64,000 bases of DNA from Ustilaginoidea virens (taxonomy: Eukaryota > Ascomycota > Sordariomycetes > Hypocreales > Clavicipitaceae): positions 6,634,501 through 6,698,500 of the forward strand of contig NC_057317.1 of the NCBI RefSeq assembly GCF_000687475.1, read 5' to 3'. The translations under genes were made by a program, and so were the position numbers. Position 1 is the stretch's first letter. Each line of letters opens with the position of its first letter. Below are positions 33,827-46,402 of this stretch, one piece after another. Under the pieces are notes generated by a model, which was not told where the DNA came from, did not search any database, and saw nothing but the letters and a program-made list of their open reading frames with translations.

Positions 33827-35802
33827 TTCCGCGCATTATGCAACTATTAATATAGCTGGCTGGGTCCGGCTTAGACTATACGGAGCTTATCAAACTGACG
33901 TCGGAGGCGCAAGAGGTATAATATGCTTCTAGTAGCTAAGAGGGACCTTTAGATAAGATAGTAAGGAAGCTATTTATATCGATACGTCGAATCAAGGATA
34001 TAAAGGGCAAGGCTGCCAATAATAAACTTTTTAAGGCACCTAGTGCTATAGTTTGCCGCCTAGAAAATACGGGGATGCGCCGGCTGATAGAGGCTATTAT
34101 AAAGGACTTAAAAGCACTACTTTTCCTACCGATTACCAATAAGCTGGCGATTAGGCGCGACCTACTATCGCTAGTATTCGACTTTAACCTAACGGTAATA
34201 GGGTACGCGATATAGCTTCTTAAGTTTGCCCCTACTAACGTTAAGGAGTAGATAAAGGCTAATCGCGTTTTAGGTAGGGAGGGCGATACTCCCTACTAAT
34301 ACCGCTATTTAATACCCATACCTACCGTTAGAGTGGGAGAACTTAATATCTTTATTCGGAAGGAACCCCTATTTATAGGCATATATTTAGCAGAAGATAT
34401 CGCACGAGCTCTTACGATTATTAGATATATTAATATGCGGCAAAAGTCGATAAGTGGCCGAAAGGTATATTAGATTAAGTACTATAAAGCCGCTATACTA
34501 GTACTACCCACGAAATTCCCTAGCTATTATAACCCCGATAATAAGCCTATAATAAGTAGTAAGGATAGGAAAGAGTAAGAGCCTTTTCTTAATAGAAATG
34601 CTTCTTTAAGCCTTATTTATCGGTCTATAGTTTTAACGCTAGGCAAAAAGTAGGATAAGACAGCTAAGCGTCCGATAGGCGATAATAATAATAATAACGA
34701 CGATAATAATAATAATAAAAACAATAACGAGGATAATAATAATAATGATAATATTGGTGATGATAATGGAAATAATACCGATAGTGGCGATAGGCCTAAC
34801 GAGAGGCCAAAAGGCACTATTGGCGATTTCGACCCCCTTAGTATACTTTTCTTTAGTTCCTCTACCTTAACTAATCGTCTTATAAGGGCGAATGGAAAAG
34901 GCCTCCCTAAGGCCTATAATAGTCTAAAAGAGGCCGAGTGGGTGTTTATACTCCGCGTGCTATAGCACGAGGCCGTGGACTTTAGTATTATTATTGCGTA
35001 GCATATATCTACGATGTAGCGAGAGAGGCGGAGCTTTACCGCGGTCTTTTATAGTGAGTACCTCGAGTCTTATATGCGGGAGGTTTCTATACGTCTATAT
35101 TATATTGTAGCGATGCGTAAATCGTAGGCCTATACTACCGAGACCGGTAAGGCCCTGGATAAGATGAATAGCAGACTGTAGGCCCTTTAATTGTAAGGCG
35201 CATTAGTAGACAAGCTCTAGGCGCAGCGCAATTTATAAGGATAGGCATTTACCTAAAATTTTTCGGTCGATAAGATATACCGTATGTTATTCCTCCTAGA
35301 TACGCATATCTAATCGTTTTAGCCACTAGAAATAGTAGATTTTAAAAGATTGTATCGATAGATGGCCCTTATTACTAATTATAGACTATACGATATAGTC
35401 GGCGTAGAGCCGTTATTATCACACTAGGTGGCAGACCTTAGCCGTGTTATTGAAAAGTTGAAGAGGGGGGTTTCTATTGGCTTTAATCTCGATATAAGGC
35501 TAGGGAAGATGAAGATCGCGCTGGCTACTATTAAGGTAATAGCTCGCCGGACCGAGTCATACAATAAGTCTATTAAATCTAGCAATAAGCCGCAACCGTA
35601 TGTATTTACGCTATTTATCCTCCTAATTAATATCCTAAAGCAGACTATTAAGGAAGCAAGCGCCTATAACCCGGGCTTCCGCCTTATCATTTTCTACAGT
35701 TCTAATAAGAAAAGTATTAGTAATACTAGCGTAGAGCTATTAGAGGTAGGGCGGTTTTATAAAGTAATGAAGTAGCTTATAGACGCTACTCATCTCCCCT
35801 AG

Positions 35803-36071
35803 GTAAGCAAATGCTGCTATCGGCTCTAGCATGCTATAGCGCTATTCTGGAGGGCGTAGGACCTGTAAGTCCGAACCTAGCCAGGGAGCTTAGGACCTGT
35901 AGTTCCTAACTAGTCCTATAGAAAGAGGAAGCAGCTATCGGCGCTGCCGGGCTATAGCGCCACTCTAGAGGACGTAGGACTTATAGGTCCTAACCTGGCC
36001 AGGGAGCTTGGGACCTGTAGGTCCTAACTAGTCCTATAGAAATATATTAATATTGCTAATATATAAGCCAG
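35803..36071 (+). other. Inferred intron 2 of the SNF2-like gene (269 bp) with four motifs
   Basis: GTAAGC donor at 35803; GCTAAT branch-like sequence near 36056 and acceptor CCAG ending at 36071. Removal keeps phase 0 and joins the segment after motif I to VIFTSYD. The intron is built of two units of about 118 bp (CTATCGG at 35817 and 35935), each with two palindromic motif copies. Confidence 0.65.
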
Positions 36072-36811
36072 ACAAGCAGGATAGTGATTTTTACTTCGTA
36101 CGATATATAGCGGGTCCAGATAGTTAGAATAACCTAAACGAGGTTTATATTTATTAAGAAAGATATAGATATTAAAGACGACCGAAAGATACCGGAGGTA
36201 GATAATAATAATAATTTAGATAGTAAGCTTTTAGATCGTAAGGAGAATAAAGAGGATAAAGATAAGGAGGAGGAGGAGTAAAAGGAGGATAAAGAGGAAG
36301 ATAATATAGAAGACTAGGCGCGCGTAAGCACCCCCTATGCCCCCTATACCCCCTATAAACGCAAGCGTTATAGCGATAATACGTTTATATTAATACTAAA
36401 GAAATAGCACTATAGCATTCGCTATACCTTAATAGAGAATAAGCTATAGTAGAGGATATAAGATATTAGCGAGGAGATAGAGAAGAAAAAAAAGAAGGAT
36501 ATAAGCTAGAAGCATACTACCTATTACGTGAAGATAGAACTTAGCTATTATAAAATTCGTGCTATTAGTAAGGAAAGTAGTGAGGACCTAGATAGCAACC
36601 TAATTAATTACGAGTGGTAAGATAAAAATTCCGCTTTATACTCGTTTAAGCTTCTTATACTTAATAAGGCGTATATTGCCTATAACTTTTAGAAGAGTTA
36701 TAATCGCTATCTCAGTCTTATTAAGCGTGAGTATAGTATCTAGATTACCGGCATATTAATTATATCCGGCAATAGGGATATTATTGGATTTATATGCTTT
36801 CTCTTCGAGTA

Positions 36812-36816
36812 TATAC
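36812..36816. other. Target site duplication TATAC (copia 2)
   Basis: TATAC precedes the 5' LTR and is repeated at 44320-44324 after the 3' LTR. Confidence 0.92.
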
Positions 36817-37531
36817 TGTTGAAATCAGCGCCTTTTTAGCTGTATTTTGGTACTGGTCTCGCTACCGTACGATGTTTCTACGTTGAGATATCGCGGTGGC
36901 TATACCAGGCGCTATGGTGGGGCACAGCGCCCCACAACGCCGATTACAGTGGGCCACAGCGCCGGTCACGGCACCGGCACAGCGCCCCACAGCCGGCCAC
37001 AGCGGCCGGTCACAGCGGGCCACAGGGCCCACAACAGGCGGCGCATTTCTACGGGATTACCAAATGGGCAAATCAGCACTTTCGGCCTTCTACATACAGT
37101 CACCCGCTACACCGCGCCTTTACGGCACACCGATATAGGGCTTCCGGCCCGTACGGCAGGCTGTTATAGGGCATCCGGCACACCGCTACAAGCCACTGGG
37201 CTTGGTTGGGTAGGCATTGGGTAGGATATTGGGCACAGACTGGGCACGGTTGGGCAGACCGACTTTTCGTCGGGTTTTTTCGCTATTTTTGCGGTTTTTC
37301 ATTATTTTCAACCACTTTTTCAAGATGGTAGAAATATGCCCAAAATTCCCTCTTTCTAGCTAGAATAGTCACCAACAATTAGAATCAGATTTCCCTGACA
37401 TCTTTGCTCTGGTCAACCTCTTGTGCGCTTTAAATCTTTAACCAGCTCTTGTTTTATTCTGCAACGCCTTGTACGCCACTGTCGGTATCCAGTACATTTC
37501 CAATAGTGTTCTGAATCACCATTTTGCAACA
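36817..37531 (+). repeat. 5' LTR of copia 2 (715 bp)
   Basis: Begins TGTTGAAATCAGCG and ends TTTTGCAACA. It has one fewer TATAGGGCTTCCGGCCCGTA unit than copia 1 and an extra GGCATTGGGTAG, explaining most of the 20-bp length difference. Confidence 0.95.
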
Positions 37532-37547
37532 GGTTATGAGCCCGGTG
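37532..37547 (+). other. Primer-binding site of copia 2
   Basis: GGTTATGAGCCCGGTG, identical to copia 1, directly after the LTR. Its conservation despite heavy RIP nearby agrees with its lack of exposed CpA. Confidence 0.75.
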
Positions 37548-37810
37548 TCTTAAGGCTTCCAGCTTAAGACTTTTTTACGCTAACTTAGGATTTTAACGCA
37601 TTTGGCAGCTAACCTTCCAGAAATCTACTAATAAGGGACTGATCACCCCAGATTTAGGAACCCAGCTACCACACTAAGCTGCAACACATCCTTGCAACAG
37701 GATTTTCTAAGGTTATTCCTTAATGCAGCTTTCTTCTAGTTTTATCTAGATTTTCAGTCTTGATTTTCTTCGCATTTTTAAGACTTTCCGGCACATTTTC
37801 TCTTCCTACA

Positions 37811-40800
37811 ATAGCCAGTCAGAACGTTCCTGCTAATAACCCAGGCTACCAAGTCCCTGATACGGTAGAGGTAGAAGAATCTGATAATGACCAGGAAATT
37901 GCCCAGCTTAGGGAAGACCAATAGGAAATAAGAAAAGAATTCAGTTATAAATTTAATCGAATGAACTCTAAAATCGATTTTTTGGCTAATAAGGTGGGCA
38001 CTTTAGTAGACAGACTAATCAAGCCTGCTGCTAGCCTACCATCCTAGGATATGATGGATGTGGATACCTTCTAAACTCCTGTGGGTAAGGGAAATACCTC
38101 TCTACCTAAAGCCTAGTAATAACCCCTGCCGGTTCCATCCAGCATTAGCAGCCAAGTCAGCGCTATAGCTATTAAGGAACTAGCCAAGACAGCCAATGGA
38201 TTCTAGGAATCCTAAAAGCTAAGGGGGGTATCTAACTTCGACTAATGGAAATAGGCCCTTATGATTCAACTTAGGGCACTTAATATCGCTAAATTTATCG
38301 AAGAACCTTCTATTGCTAGTAAGTTTAACGATTTAGAGTAAGTACTTTTACTATTACTTATTAAGAATAGTTGCACAGAAGGACCAGCTGCCGCTATCAA
38401 CTGGTGCACTGACCTAGAGTCAGCCTTTACGTTACTCACCAAACAGTATTCTCACTCATTAGATGTACAGCGGACCCACCTATACCCTGCCTTCCATCAA
38501 CTAAATTTTACAGGCTATAAGGGTACCTTGGAATCTTTTAATGCCTCTTTTAATAGCTACCTATCCAGGTTGCAAATTTTAGGCTCCCACATACAACCTT
38601 TCGACCAAATCAGCTAATATTTACATGCTGTAGAAGGGGTCTTTTTTCAGTGGGCAGAACGGCACCGCATAATGATGAGAATCGCCTATACTCAGGGAAA
38701 TATATCAAATATTAACCTGCAATTTTATATGGTTGATTTACTGGAAGAATAACGTATTAAAGGATCATCAGTAGCAAGGGCTACCACCCACCTCGTAAAG
38801 GTCAAGGGTGCCGCTACTAATAATAGTAGCAAGCCAGCTAGTAATAACACTAGCAAGGGTGGTAAAAACACTACCACTAACGCCAATAAAAAGAAACAGG
38901 GGTCTTCTTCTACCCAATAAGGGTCTTCTTCAGCCATATAAGGTAAGCCGGAAAATAAGAAGAAGAATAAAGAAAAGAAAGATTCAGCTAATAAAGCAGA
39001 TACCCCATAAAAGACCGATGAAAAGGAAAAGACTATTAATTCCTTTGTACTAGGGAATTATAACACTCTAAGTCTTACACCCTGTGAGACAGCCTATTCT
39101 TCCTTCCAGGACCGCGAATGTATGCAATTTCTAGCTACCAGCTATAGTGTACAATCCGGTGGGAAAACGCTAACAGATTCTTTGCTTTACGATACTGGTT
39201 CTATGGTGTATATTATTAACGATAAAAAGCATTTCACCTACTTCCAACACTATACCGGAAATAGACCAGTCATCAGCACAGGTGGTGGCCCAATCAAGCC
39301 CAGTGGGTGGGGCACAGCGCGTTTTACCGTGCTACAGGGCACCAACCTACCTCAGTGGGGCACCTTAGAGCTAACCAACGCCCTCTTCATACTAGCTTTT
39401 GATATTAATATCTTTAGCGGCGTTAAACACTATCTGAATCGTGGCAGTATTTAGGGCCAAAGCCTAGTTAATAGCAACAATAAGTGCATTGGGCTTCTTG
39501 ATTTTAAGAAGTATGGCTTCTTTTTACAACAAAAAGGGGTAGATTCGCCGTTTTTACACCATACCAGCCAACCGGCTTTATATAGTATCTCGGTCGAATT
39601 ACCTGCCCCAGCCAACCCGGAAGAATACGAGGAATATCCCCTACCAGAGGATTTACCCTACCAGCTGACTCGGACCTTCTACTTCCACCAGCTAATTCGC
39701 AAGAAATCCTACTAGCTGACCCACCAGTTAGTCCTGGTTTTTCGGTGGTACCAATAGAGGCTGCTATTCCCAATACAGCCCAACCACTATAGAGGGCCCC
39801 GGTCGCCCTTAACCCTGCCCCAATACCAGCTGCTAATACAGAATATCAAAAGCTGCTATTATTAGCCGGACTTTGGTATATCCGGCTTGGGCATATCGGA
39901 ATCCAACTTTTAAAGAAAACCTGTGCATTAACTATAGGGTTACCTGATCTCAGTAAGGTAAAGGATTCTGATTTCAACTGCATCGCCTGTAAAAGGGCAA
40001 AGTCAGTTCGGCGTTTTACATCAGGGGCTATACTAGACCCGATGCACTGTTTGGATATTATAGAGGGTGATATTTTCCAAATTAATCCTCTTCTATATAA
40101 CAAACGCCCCATTTGCCTTATCTTAGTTGACCGGAAATCACGCTTCCGTTAGGTGCATTTACTACCTAATAAGGAAGGGCCTACGGTATTCCCAGTATTA
40201 TAGGGGTTCTTCCAAGGTCTTAGGAATCGCTACGGTAAATCAGCTGTTGAATTCTACTATGATGGTGGCAAAGAAATTAACGATGTCATTATAGCCTGGC
40301 TAGCTCTTAAGGGTATAGATTTTTTAACCTCTTCCCTTTATATTCATGAGCAAAATGGGTTAGCAGAACGCTCTATATGGGTCATCGTTGACCGACTTAG
40401 AGCTATTATGCTTTGGTCTTGGTTACCTTCTTACCTTTGGTCTGCAGTGATTCTTAGTATTACTACCTTGGTAAATCTAATAGCAGTTATAAACCATTCC
40501 TCGTTACCTTTCGAGGAATTAAAGAAGGACTTTCCGGAAATTACGTACTACTACCTACCCGACCTTACTAGCTTTAGGGCTATTGGTGCGGCTGTAGAGG
40601 TGCTAATCCCTCTAGAAAAACGGGTCATTAGCCACAAGCTGGCCCCCCGGACCGAGTCAGGTAGGTTACTAGCTACGCTAGGTAATGGCACCTACCTCGT
40701 CTATATCCTATATCGCCGGGTCGTCACTAAGACCTCTTTCATTACCTTTACCTACTAAAATGAAGGAATAGGCCCTATTTCAAGTGGCCTAGAGGGCAAA

Positions 40801-43518
40801 TTCGACTTCCTACCGTCTTCCATTTTAGAGGGGGTAAATAACGACTAAATTGCTCTGGAAGAGCCTATTTGGAAGTCGCCTCGCCTAAATATGCCTATTT
40901 CAGGCTTAGCCGAGGGCATAGGCCTACCATAGGCCACAGATCCAATACAGCCCACGGGCCCACCACAACCAATGGGCCTAATATAGCACACGGATCCACC
41001 ACAACTAGTGGGCCTACCAATTGGCCCGCTATAGCACTCTGCAATATTTCCTAGCAATTTGCTGTCTTTCGATTCTAAATCGCTTTAGCCTAACTTAGCT
41101 TTTCAGCTTAGGCAAGACGGTCCTTTTTTACCGGCTAAAGAAAATGTAGCTTTTTCCCATACAAAAAGGCTGTAAATGCTAGGAAATGCAGAAAGCTCTC
41201 GTCACTAGGAATCTCAACCACCGAGATTTTCCGAATCCGTCACAAAAGTGGGTATACCCCGCATATGTGAAAATTCTGACTCGCCCCATATAGTAAATTT
41301 TCAATGGTCCGAATCTTAAAGCCCCACATATACTGATTTTCTGCGACTTTCCGACACAATAGATTCTGCCTTTTCGCCCGGCTTCCTAGTAAATGCAGCA
41401 TTTCGCTATAGTAAAATGCTGCCTACACTAGAATATCTGAAATTCGAGAGTCCAGATATCGCCTTAAATGAGAGATCGTGGGAGAAAATGTTTCGAGTAT
41501 CAGAAAAGGTGCCTATTCAGCTATACTAGGTTAGGGCTACTAGGGGTAAAATTAGAGGAAGAATGTAGCTACGGATACGAGACGTGTAAGGTATCCTAAG
41601 CTACGGATACTATAGGTCACTTGACCTATAGACTAATTAATAGTCTGACCTATAGACTGACCAACAGTCTGACTAACAGTCTGACCCACAGACTAACCAA
41701 TGGGGTGCTTTCCTACCCACCCAGCCGAAAAACGACCAGATTTTCGGATACCTAGGCAGCCCCCTAGAGGCTCCCACACAGGATTTCCCCCCTTCCTATG
41801 CTTTTTACCAGCAAATGTACGATATTTGCTATGTAGCAAAGATTAAGGCTGTAAAACGGGCCCCAGAAGGTATGCCTAATAGCTGGAAGGAAGTCTTATA
41901 TAGCCCACATAAGGATAGCTGGGTAAAAGCCTTATTTTTGGAATTCGAGCAATTAATCGATTTAAATATCTTCCAATTTATTCCTAAGACTAGTGTTCCT
42001 ACTAGTAGGAAAATATTGCGTAACCGGCCTGTTTTTCGCGTTAAGAAAGATGCGAATAATAACCCGGTTAAATATAAGGCACGATTAGTTGTTAAAGGCT
42101 TTATGCAGGTATCTGGGTAAGACTTTACGGAGACCTATGCCTCTACTTCGATCCCACTAATATGGAGGATTATCCTTGCTCTTGCTGCTGCAAATAACTG
42201 GGAAATAGAGCAGATCGACTTTATTGGTGCCTTTCTAAATAGTGAACTACTGGAGACGATTTATATGGAGATTCCAGCTGGTTTTCTAGAATTTGCAGAA
42301 AGCCTACTCTTACCTAATCCAGCCTTGTGGTCTGACCTGCAGCGTTAACGACTTTTAGCCTTGCTTACTAAGGTTGGATATGACCCCTCTGTATCACAGG
42401 TCATACTGTTGAAGAAAGCCTTATATGGGCTAAAACAAGGCCCTCGCGAGTGGCAGTTACGGTTAAAAGACCTACTAGTGTAAGAGGGTTTTAAGCTGTT
42501 ACTTTCTGATGCTGCTGTCTTCTATAATAAAGGGATGCATACCTTTATTGTGACCTATGTGGATGACTGCTTGATTGTCGGTCTGGATCTAAGCTATATT
42601 GACCAGCTTAAGACTAAGTTTTATAAGGTTTATGCTATAGAAGACCGAGGACCTGCCTCCTTCTTTCTAGGAGTGCAGATTATTAGGGATAGAGAAAAGG
42701 GCCTGTTATGGCTGCACCAATCGTAATTTATTGCGGAAGTCCTTGAGAAATTCAACCTTAAGGACGCACGACCGCATCTAATCCCGCTACAGCCTGGTAT
42801 ACTTACTGAGGCTAATGACGATACGCCGCTGGATACTAGTAATCAATACTTATTCTAGTAGCTAGTAGGGATATCGATGTGGTTGATGATGATGTTAAGA
42901 CCTGACCTTGCCTTTCCAACGCAATACCTGTCACAATATATGCAACAGGCTTCCACTATACAGCTTAATGCTGCTAAGGGCGCTTTTCGCTACTTAGCTG
43001 GTACGGCAAATACAGCCATTTATTACCGAGCCGCTAAAGCTACTGTAGTATTAGCTGCATTTTCTGATAGCGATTTTGCTGGATGCCGGCTGACTTCTAA
43101 GTCCACTGGTGGTTATCTTACTACCTTGAATGGTGGGCCTATTAGCTGGAGGTCAAAACGGTCTTCGACTGTGGTTTTGTCAACGCTTGAAGCCGAGTCT
43201 GATGTAATGCTTGAGGCGCTTCGCGAAGTGGAATGGATATCTAATTTATTTAAAGAAATCCAGGTCGATATTTAACGCCCGATACCACTATACTGCGATA
43301 ACTAAGGGTCTATTTCTAATGTAAATGACCCAAATCAGCATGCCCGTACTAAGCATACCTTGCTTAAATTCCGGTATATATGTGAGAAGGCCCACGGTGG
43401 CCTGGTAAAAATATCTTATTTACCCACGATAGATATGCCTGCGGATGGACTCACCAAACCACTTCCAAGCCCGAAATTTCCTATATTTCGGCAGCTATTA
43501 GGGCTGCAATCCCTATAG
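37811..43518 (+). pseudogene. Copia 2 Gag-Pol relic
   Basis: Homologous to 7829-13552. The start ATG is now ATA (37811). Many codons are TAG or TAA where copia 1 keeps CAG or CAA, and the total length is not a multiple of three, so small indels have also shifted the frame. Longer surviving pieces cover the protease (39122-39454, with DTGS), part of integrase (40408-40758), the YVDD region of reverse transcriptase (42535-42726) and RNase H (42877-43275). Not functional. Confidence 0.93.
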
Positions 43519-43604
43519 CATCATCATCTTTTTTTCTGATTTTTTATAGGGTTTCTTTCTTTTATTCTAACGCTAGGATTAGCTATGTTGCTAATCAGAG
43601 GGGG

Positions 43605-44319
43605 TGTTGAAATCAGCGCCTTTTTAGCTGTATTTTGGTACTGGTCTCGCTACCGTACGATGTTTCTACGTTGAGATATCGCGGTGGCTATACCAGGCGC
43701 TATGGTGGGGCACAGCGCCCCACAACGCCGATTATAGTGGGCCACAGCGCCGGTCACGGCACCGGCATAGCGCCCCACAGCCGGCCACAGCGGCCGGTCA
43801 CAGCGGGCCATAGGGCCCACAACAGGCGGCGCATTTCTACGGGATTACCAAATGGGCAAATCAGCACTTTCGGCCTTCTACATACAGTCACCCGCTATAC
43901 CGCGCCTTTATGGCACACCGATATAGGGCTTCCGGCCCGTACGGCAGGCTGTTATAGGGCATCCGGCACACTGCTATAAGCTACTGGGCTTGGTTGGGTA
44001 GGCATTGGGTAGGATATTGGGTATAGATTGGGCACGGTTGGGCAGACCGACTTTTCGTCGGGTTTTTTCGCTATTTTTGCGGTTTTTCATTATTTTCAAC
44101 CACTTTTTCAAGATGGTAGAAATATGCCCAAAATTCCCTCTTTCTAGCTAGAATAGTCACCAATAATTAGAATCAGATTTCCCTGACATCTTTGCTCTGG
44201 TCAACCTCTTGTGCGCTTTAAATCTTTAACCAGCTCTTGTTTTATTCTGCAACGCCTTGTACGCCACTGTCGGTATCCAGTATATTTCCAACAGTGTTCT
44301 GAATCACCATTTTGCAACA
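43605..44319 (+). repeat. 3' LTR of copia 2 (715 bp)
   Basis: Same length as its 5' LTR, with a few extra C-to-T changes. It is followed by TATAC and the resumed SNF2-like coding sequence. A 132-codon open frame crossing its right end (44211-44609) is in the wrong frame for the gene. Confidence 0.95.
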
Positions 44320-45404
44320 TATACCTATCGATAGAGTGCAGCTTACTAACTCTCTTTTCGCCGCTATCGACTGCTAGAGCCTTACCGCGCTTTAGAGTAG
44401 TAAGTATAATCCCTACTCTAGGCGATTGCCTAGCAATATCGATACTGGGGATAGGATCGCAGCTAAAGAGAAAGGCCGTATCGTCAGCATTCTATATAAC
44501 GATTTCGCGCTTAACGATAACATTAAGACGGTACTACGGCAATACTACGACAATAGCATACGTCTATAGCAGGTCTACCCGCACCTTATATTGGCTATGG
44601 GAAGGATAATTAGGTAGGAGTTTACATTTAGTAATAGTATAATATCTGCACTAAAAAATAATTTTTGCATATTTCGCTCTGCAAAGGCTATTATTAACAG
44701 CCCTAATAGATATAGCGTTATATTTCCTGGAATCGACCTCCCGCTGCAAATGGTATATTACGAAGAAGTGAAGCACGGCATTTTGCATAAAAAGTTGGTT
44801 AAGATGTATAGCGAGGAGTCGGCCTTATCGTCCTTTACCCCCCTATCCTAAGGCATAAATAATATTATTACGACGGCTGTAGCTAGTAATAGGCTGTAGG
44901 CAACTAGTAATATCGAGAAACCACCTAATAGGAACTTTAGCTTGCAGCGCGCCGGTAATATAGTTGCTTTCAATACTAGATTCAAAAGAGTTTTAGAATA
45001 TAATCTATATAAGAAGATGGTAAAGCATAAAGAGGCTATTACTTAGGTATTGCACGAGATTTCCTATAAAGGCATTAAACTTACCGATACTAAGATCGAG
45101 CGGATTTAGAAAAAGACTAATAAAGGTAGGGTTATTACCTTTGGCACTAATAGCTATTAGGACCTTACGAGGTCTGACCTCTATTATAGTCTTAGTACCT
45201 TCTTCTTAATGACGAACCTAGAGCCGGGATAGTACGGACTATCTATATCGTTAGACTGGCTGTAGTACCTGGCGTATAGCAGCCCGGTTATCAACCGCGT
45301 GATCTAGCTTATCTACCTCTATATTATCTAGGGCAAAGAGAGGCTGCTAATATTCTATAATTTACCGGTTCTGCAAATATAAGCTCTAAGCTAGCTATAG
45401 CCCC

Positions 45405-45495
45405 TTAAGACCTATAGGTCCGAAAAGGTCCTCACTTTAGACCTGCAGGTCTGAACTAGTAACTATAACTAACCAACTATATAACTACCTAGGTA
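45405..45495 (+). other. Motif-bearing insert in the helicase C-terminal region (possible intron)
   Basis: Two motif copies (45407 AGACCTATAGGTCCGAA, 45440 AGACCTGCAGGTCTGAA) lie where SNF2 proteins have a short link between LLIF and the following strand. An acceptor-like CTACCTAG with AACTAAC branch-like sequence ends near 45493, but the donor is unclear. The frame remains readable through it. Confidence 0.4.
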
Positions 45496-46402
45496 CCTCT
45501 ATGGTATTATCCTACTTTGCGGGGTTCAGGCCTTCACAGCGCGCAGCACTAATAAGGGCTCTAAAAAGCAAGCAGCATTAGATGCCTTCCTCAACCCGAA
45601 GATAGGCCTATGCGTTTTCGTTGCTAATATATCAATTATAGGCATTAGCGTTAACCTGTAGCGATAATGCTATAAAAGTATCTTCGTTAATTTCCACTTA
45701 AACGTATAGATTATCTGGCAGGCATAAGCCAGGCTATATCGAATGGGATAGCTTCGGCATATTATTTAGTATATTATTAAAGTCGTAGACTCGTACTAAG
45801 ACTATATAGAGTACGGCATACTTAAACGATAGACTATATAGCTCTAGGCCGATATAAAAGTACTATCTTAGGCAGATAGTATTATTAAGGAAACCTTAGT
45901 ATATAAACTGCAGAGGCAGTATTTCGGTTATTCCTTTAATAGAATGGCATAATAGATTATTAAAGATACCTCGCAGAAGGAGTTTAAGCCAAATACTAAA
46001 TCTATACACAAATTAGGTTATATACTTTCGTGCCTTATAAAGCTTATTTATATTATCCCTCCTAAGGATACTAAAAAGACGATATTTTTTAATGATAATA
46101 TACATAATATTTTAATATCTATATATGCCATCTATCGGTTAAATACGTATAATATACCTACCGTCTAAAGGTAGTATATAATATCTATAGAAGAGATATC
46201 GCCTATTATATAGGAGGAGGCAAAGAAAGCCCAGTATGCGGCCAAATCTTATAGTAAGAGCGAAGAATAAACGCAAATCCTACACAGGTTATATAAGTAT
46301 AGTAAGGAACTATCGGTAGGGCAGGTGGATAAGGTAGAAAGTAAGTATCGAGATATACCGATTAATAGTAGGGAAGGAAAAGATAGGGACCTAGACGAGT
46401 AA

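Larger units (their letters stand above)
36817..44319 (+). mobile_element. Ty1/copia retrotransposon, copy 2 (complete, heavily RIPed)
   Basis: A 7,503-bp relative of copia 1 with 715-bp LTRs, the same primer-binding site and polypurine tract, and the duplication TATAC. It is inserted in an exon of the SNF2-like gene. Differences from copia 1 are mainly C/T and G/A plus small indels in repeats. It carries many more in-frame stops than copy 1, so it is older or was more exposed to RIP. Confidence 0.97.
32780..46402 (+). pseudogene. RIP-decayed SNF2-family helicase-like gene, split by copia 2
   Basis: Coding sequence can be followed from about 32780 to 36816 and on from 44320 to TAA 46400, the copia element lying between. 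The N-terminal part has a long Asp/Asn run (34681-34760). Around 35470-35520 is a motif I region ending LGKMKIALATI (normally LGKT). About 36084-36110 reads VIFTSYD. At 36662-36690 the DEAH box has become NKAY, and ITGILIISGN follows for LTGTP. The C-terminal half has LLIFYN near 45350, ISVNLQ near 45650 and, at about 45715-45760, WQAQARLYRMGQ, the SNF2 motif VI (Q-AxxRxxRxGQ). These fit a SNF2/Swi2 ATPase. Removing the element with one TATAC joins the halves in frame. The start is uncertain. Confidence 0.8.

Noticed and set aside
6842..44609. Open frames inside the copia LTRs (for example 6842-7195, 13670-14023, 36847-37224, 43635-43979)
   Set aside because: They recur in every LTR because the LTRs are repeats. 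The low-complexity Arg/Gly/Pro/His translations come from GC-rich regulatory DNA.
44211..44609. 132-codon ORF spanning the right edge of copia 2
   Set aside because: It crosses from LTR into the SNF2-like gene in a frame different from the one that matches SNF2 motifs.
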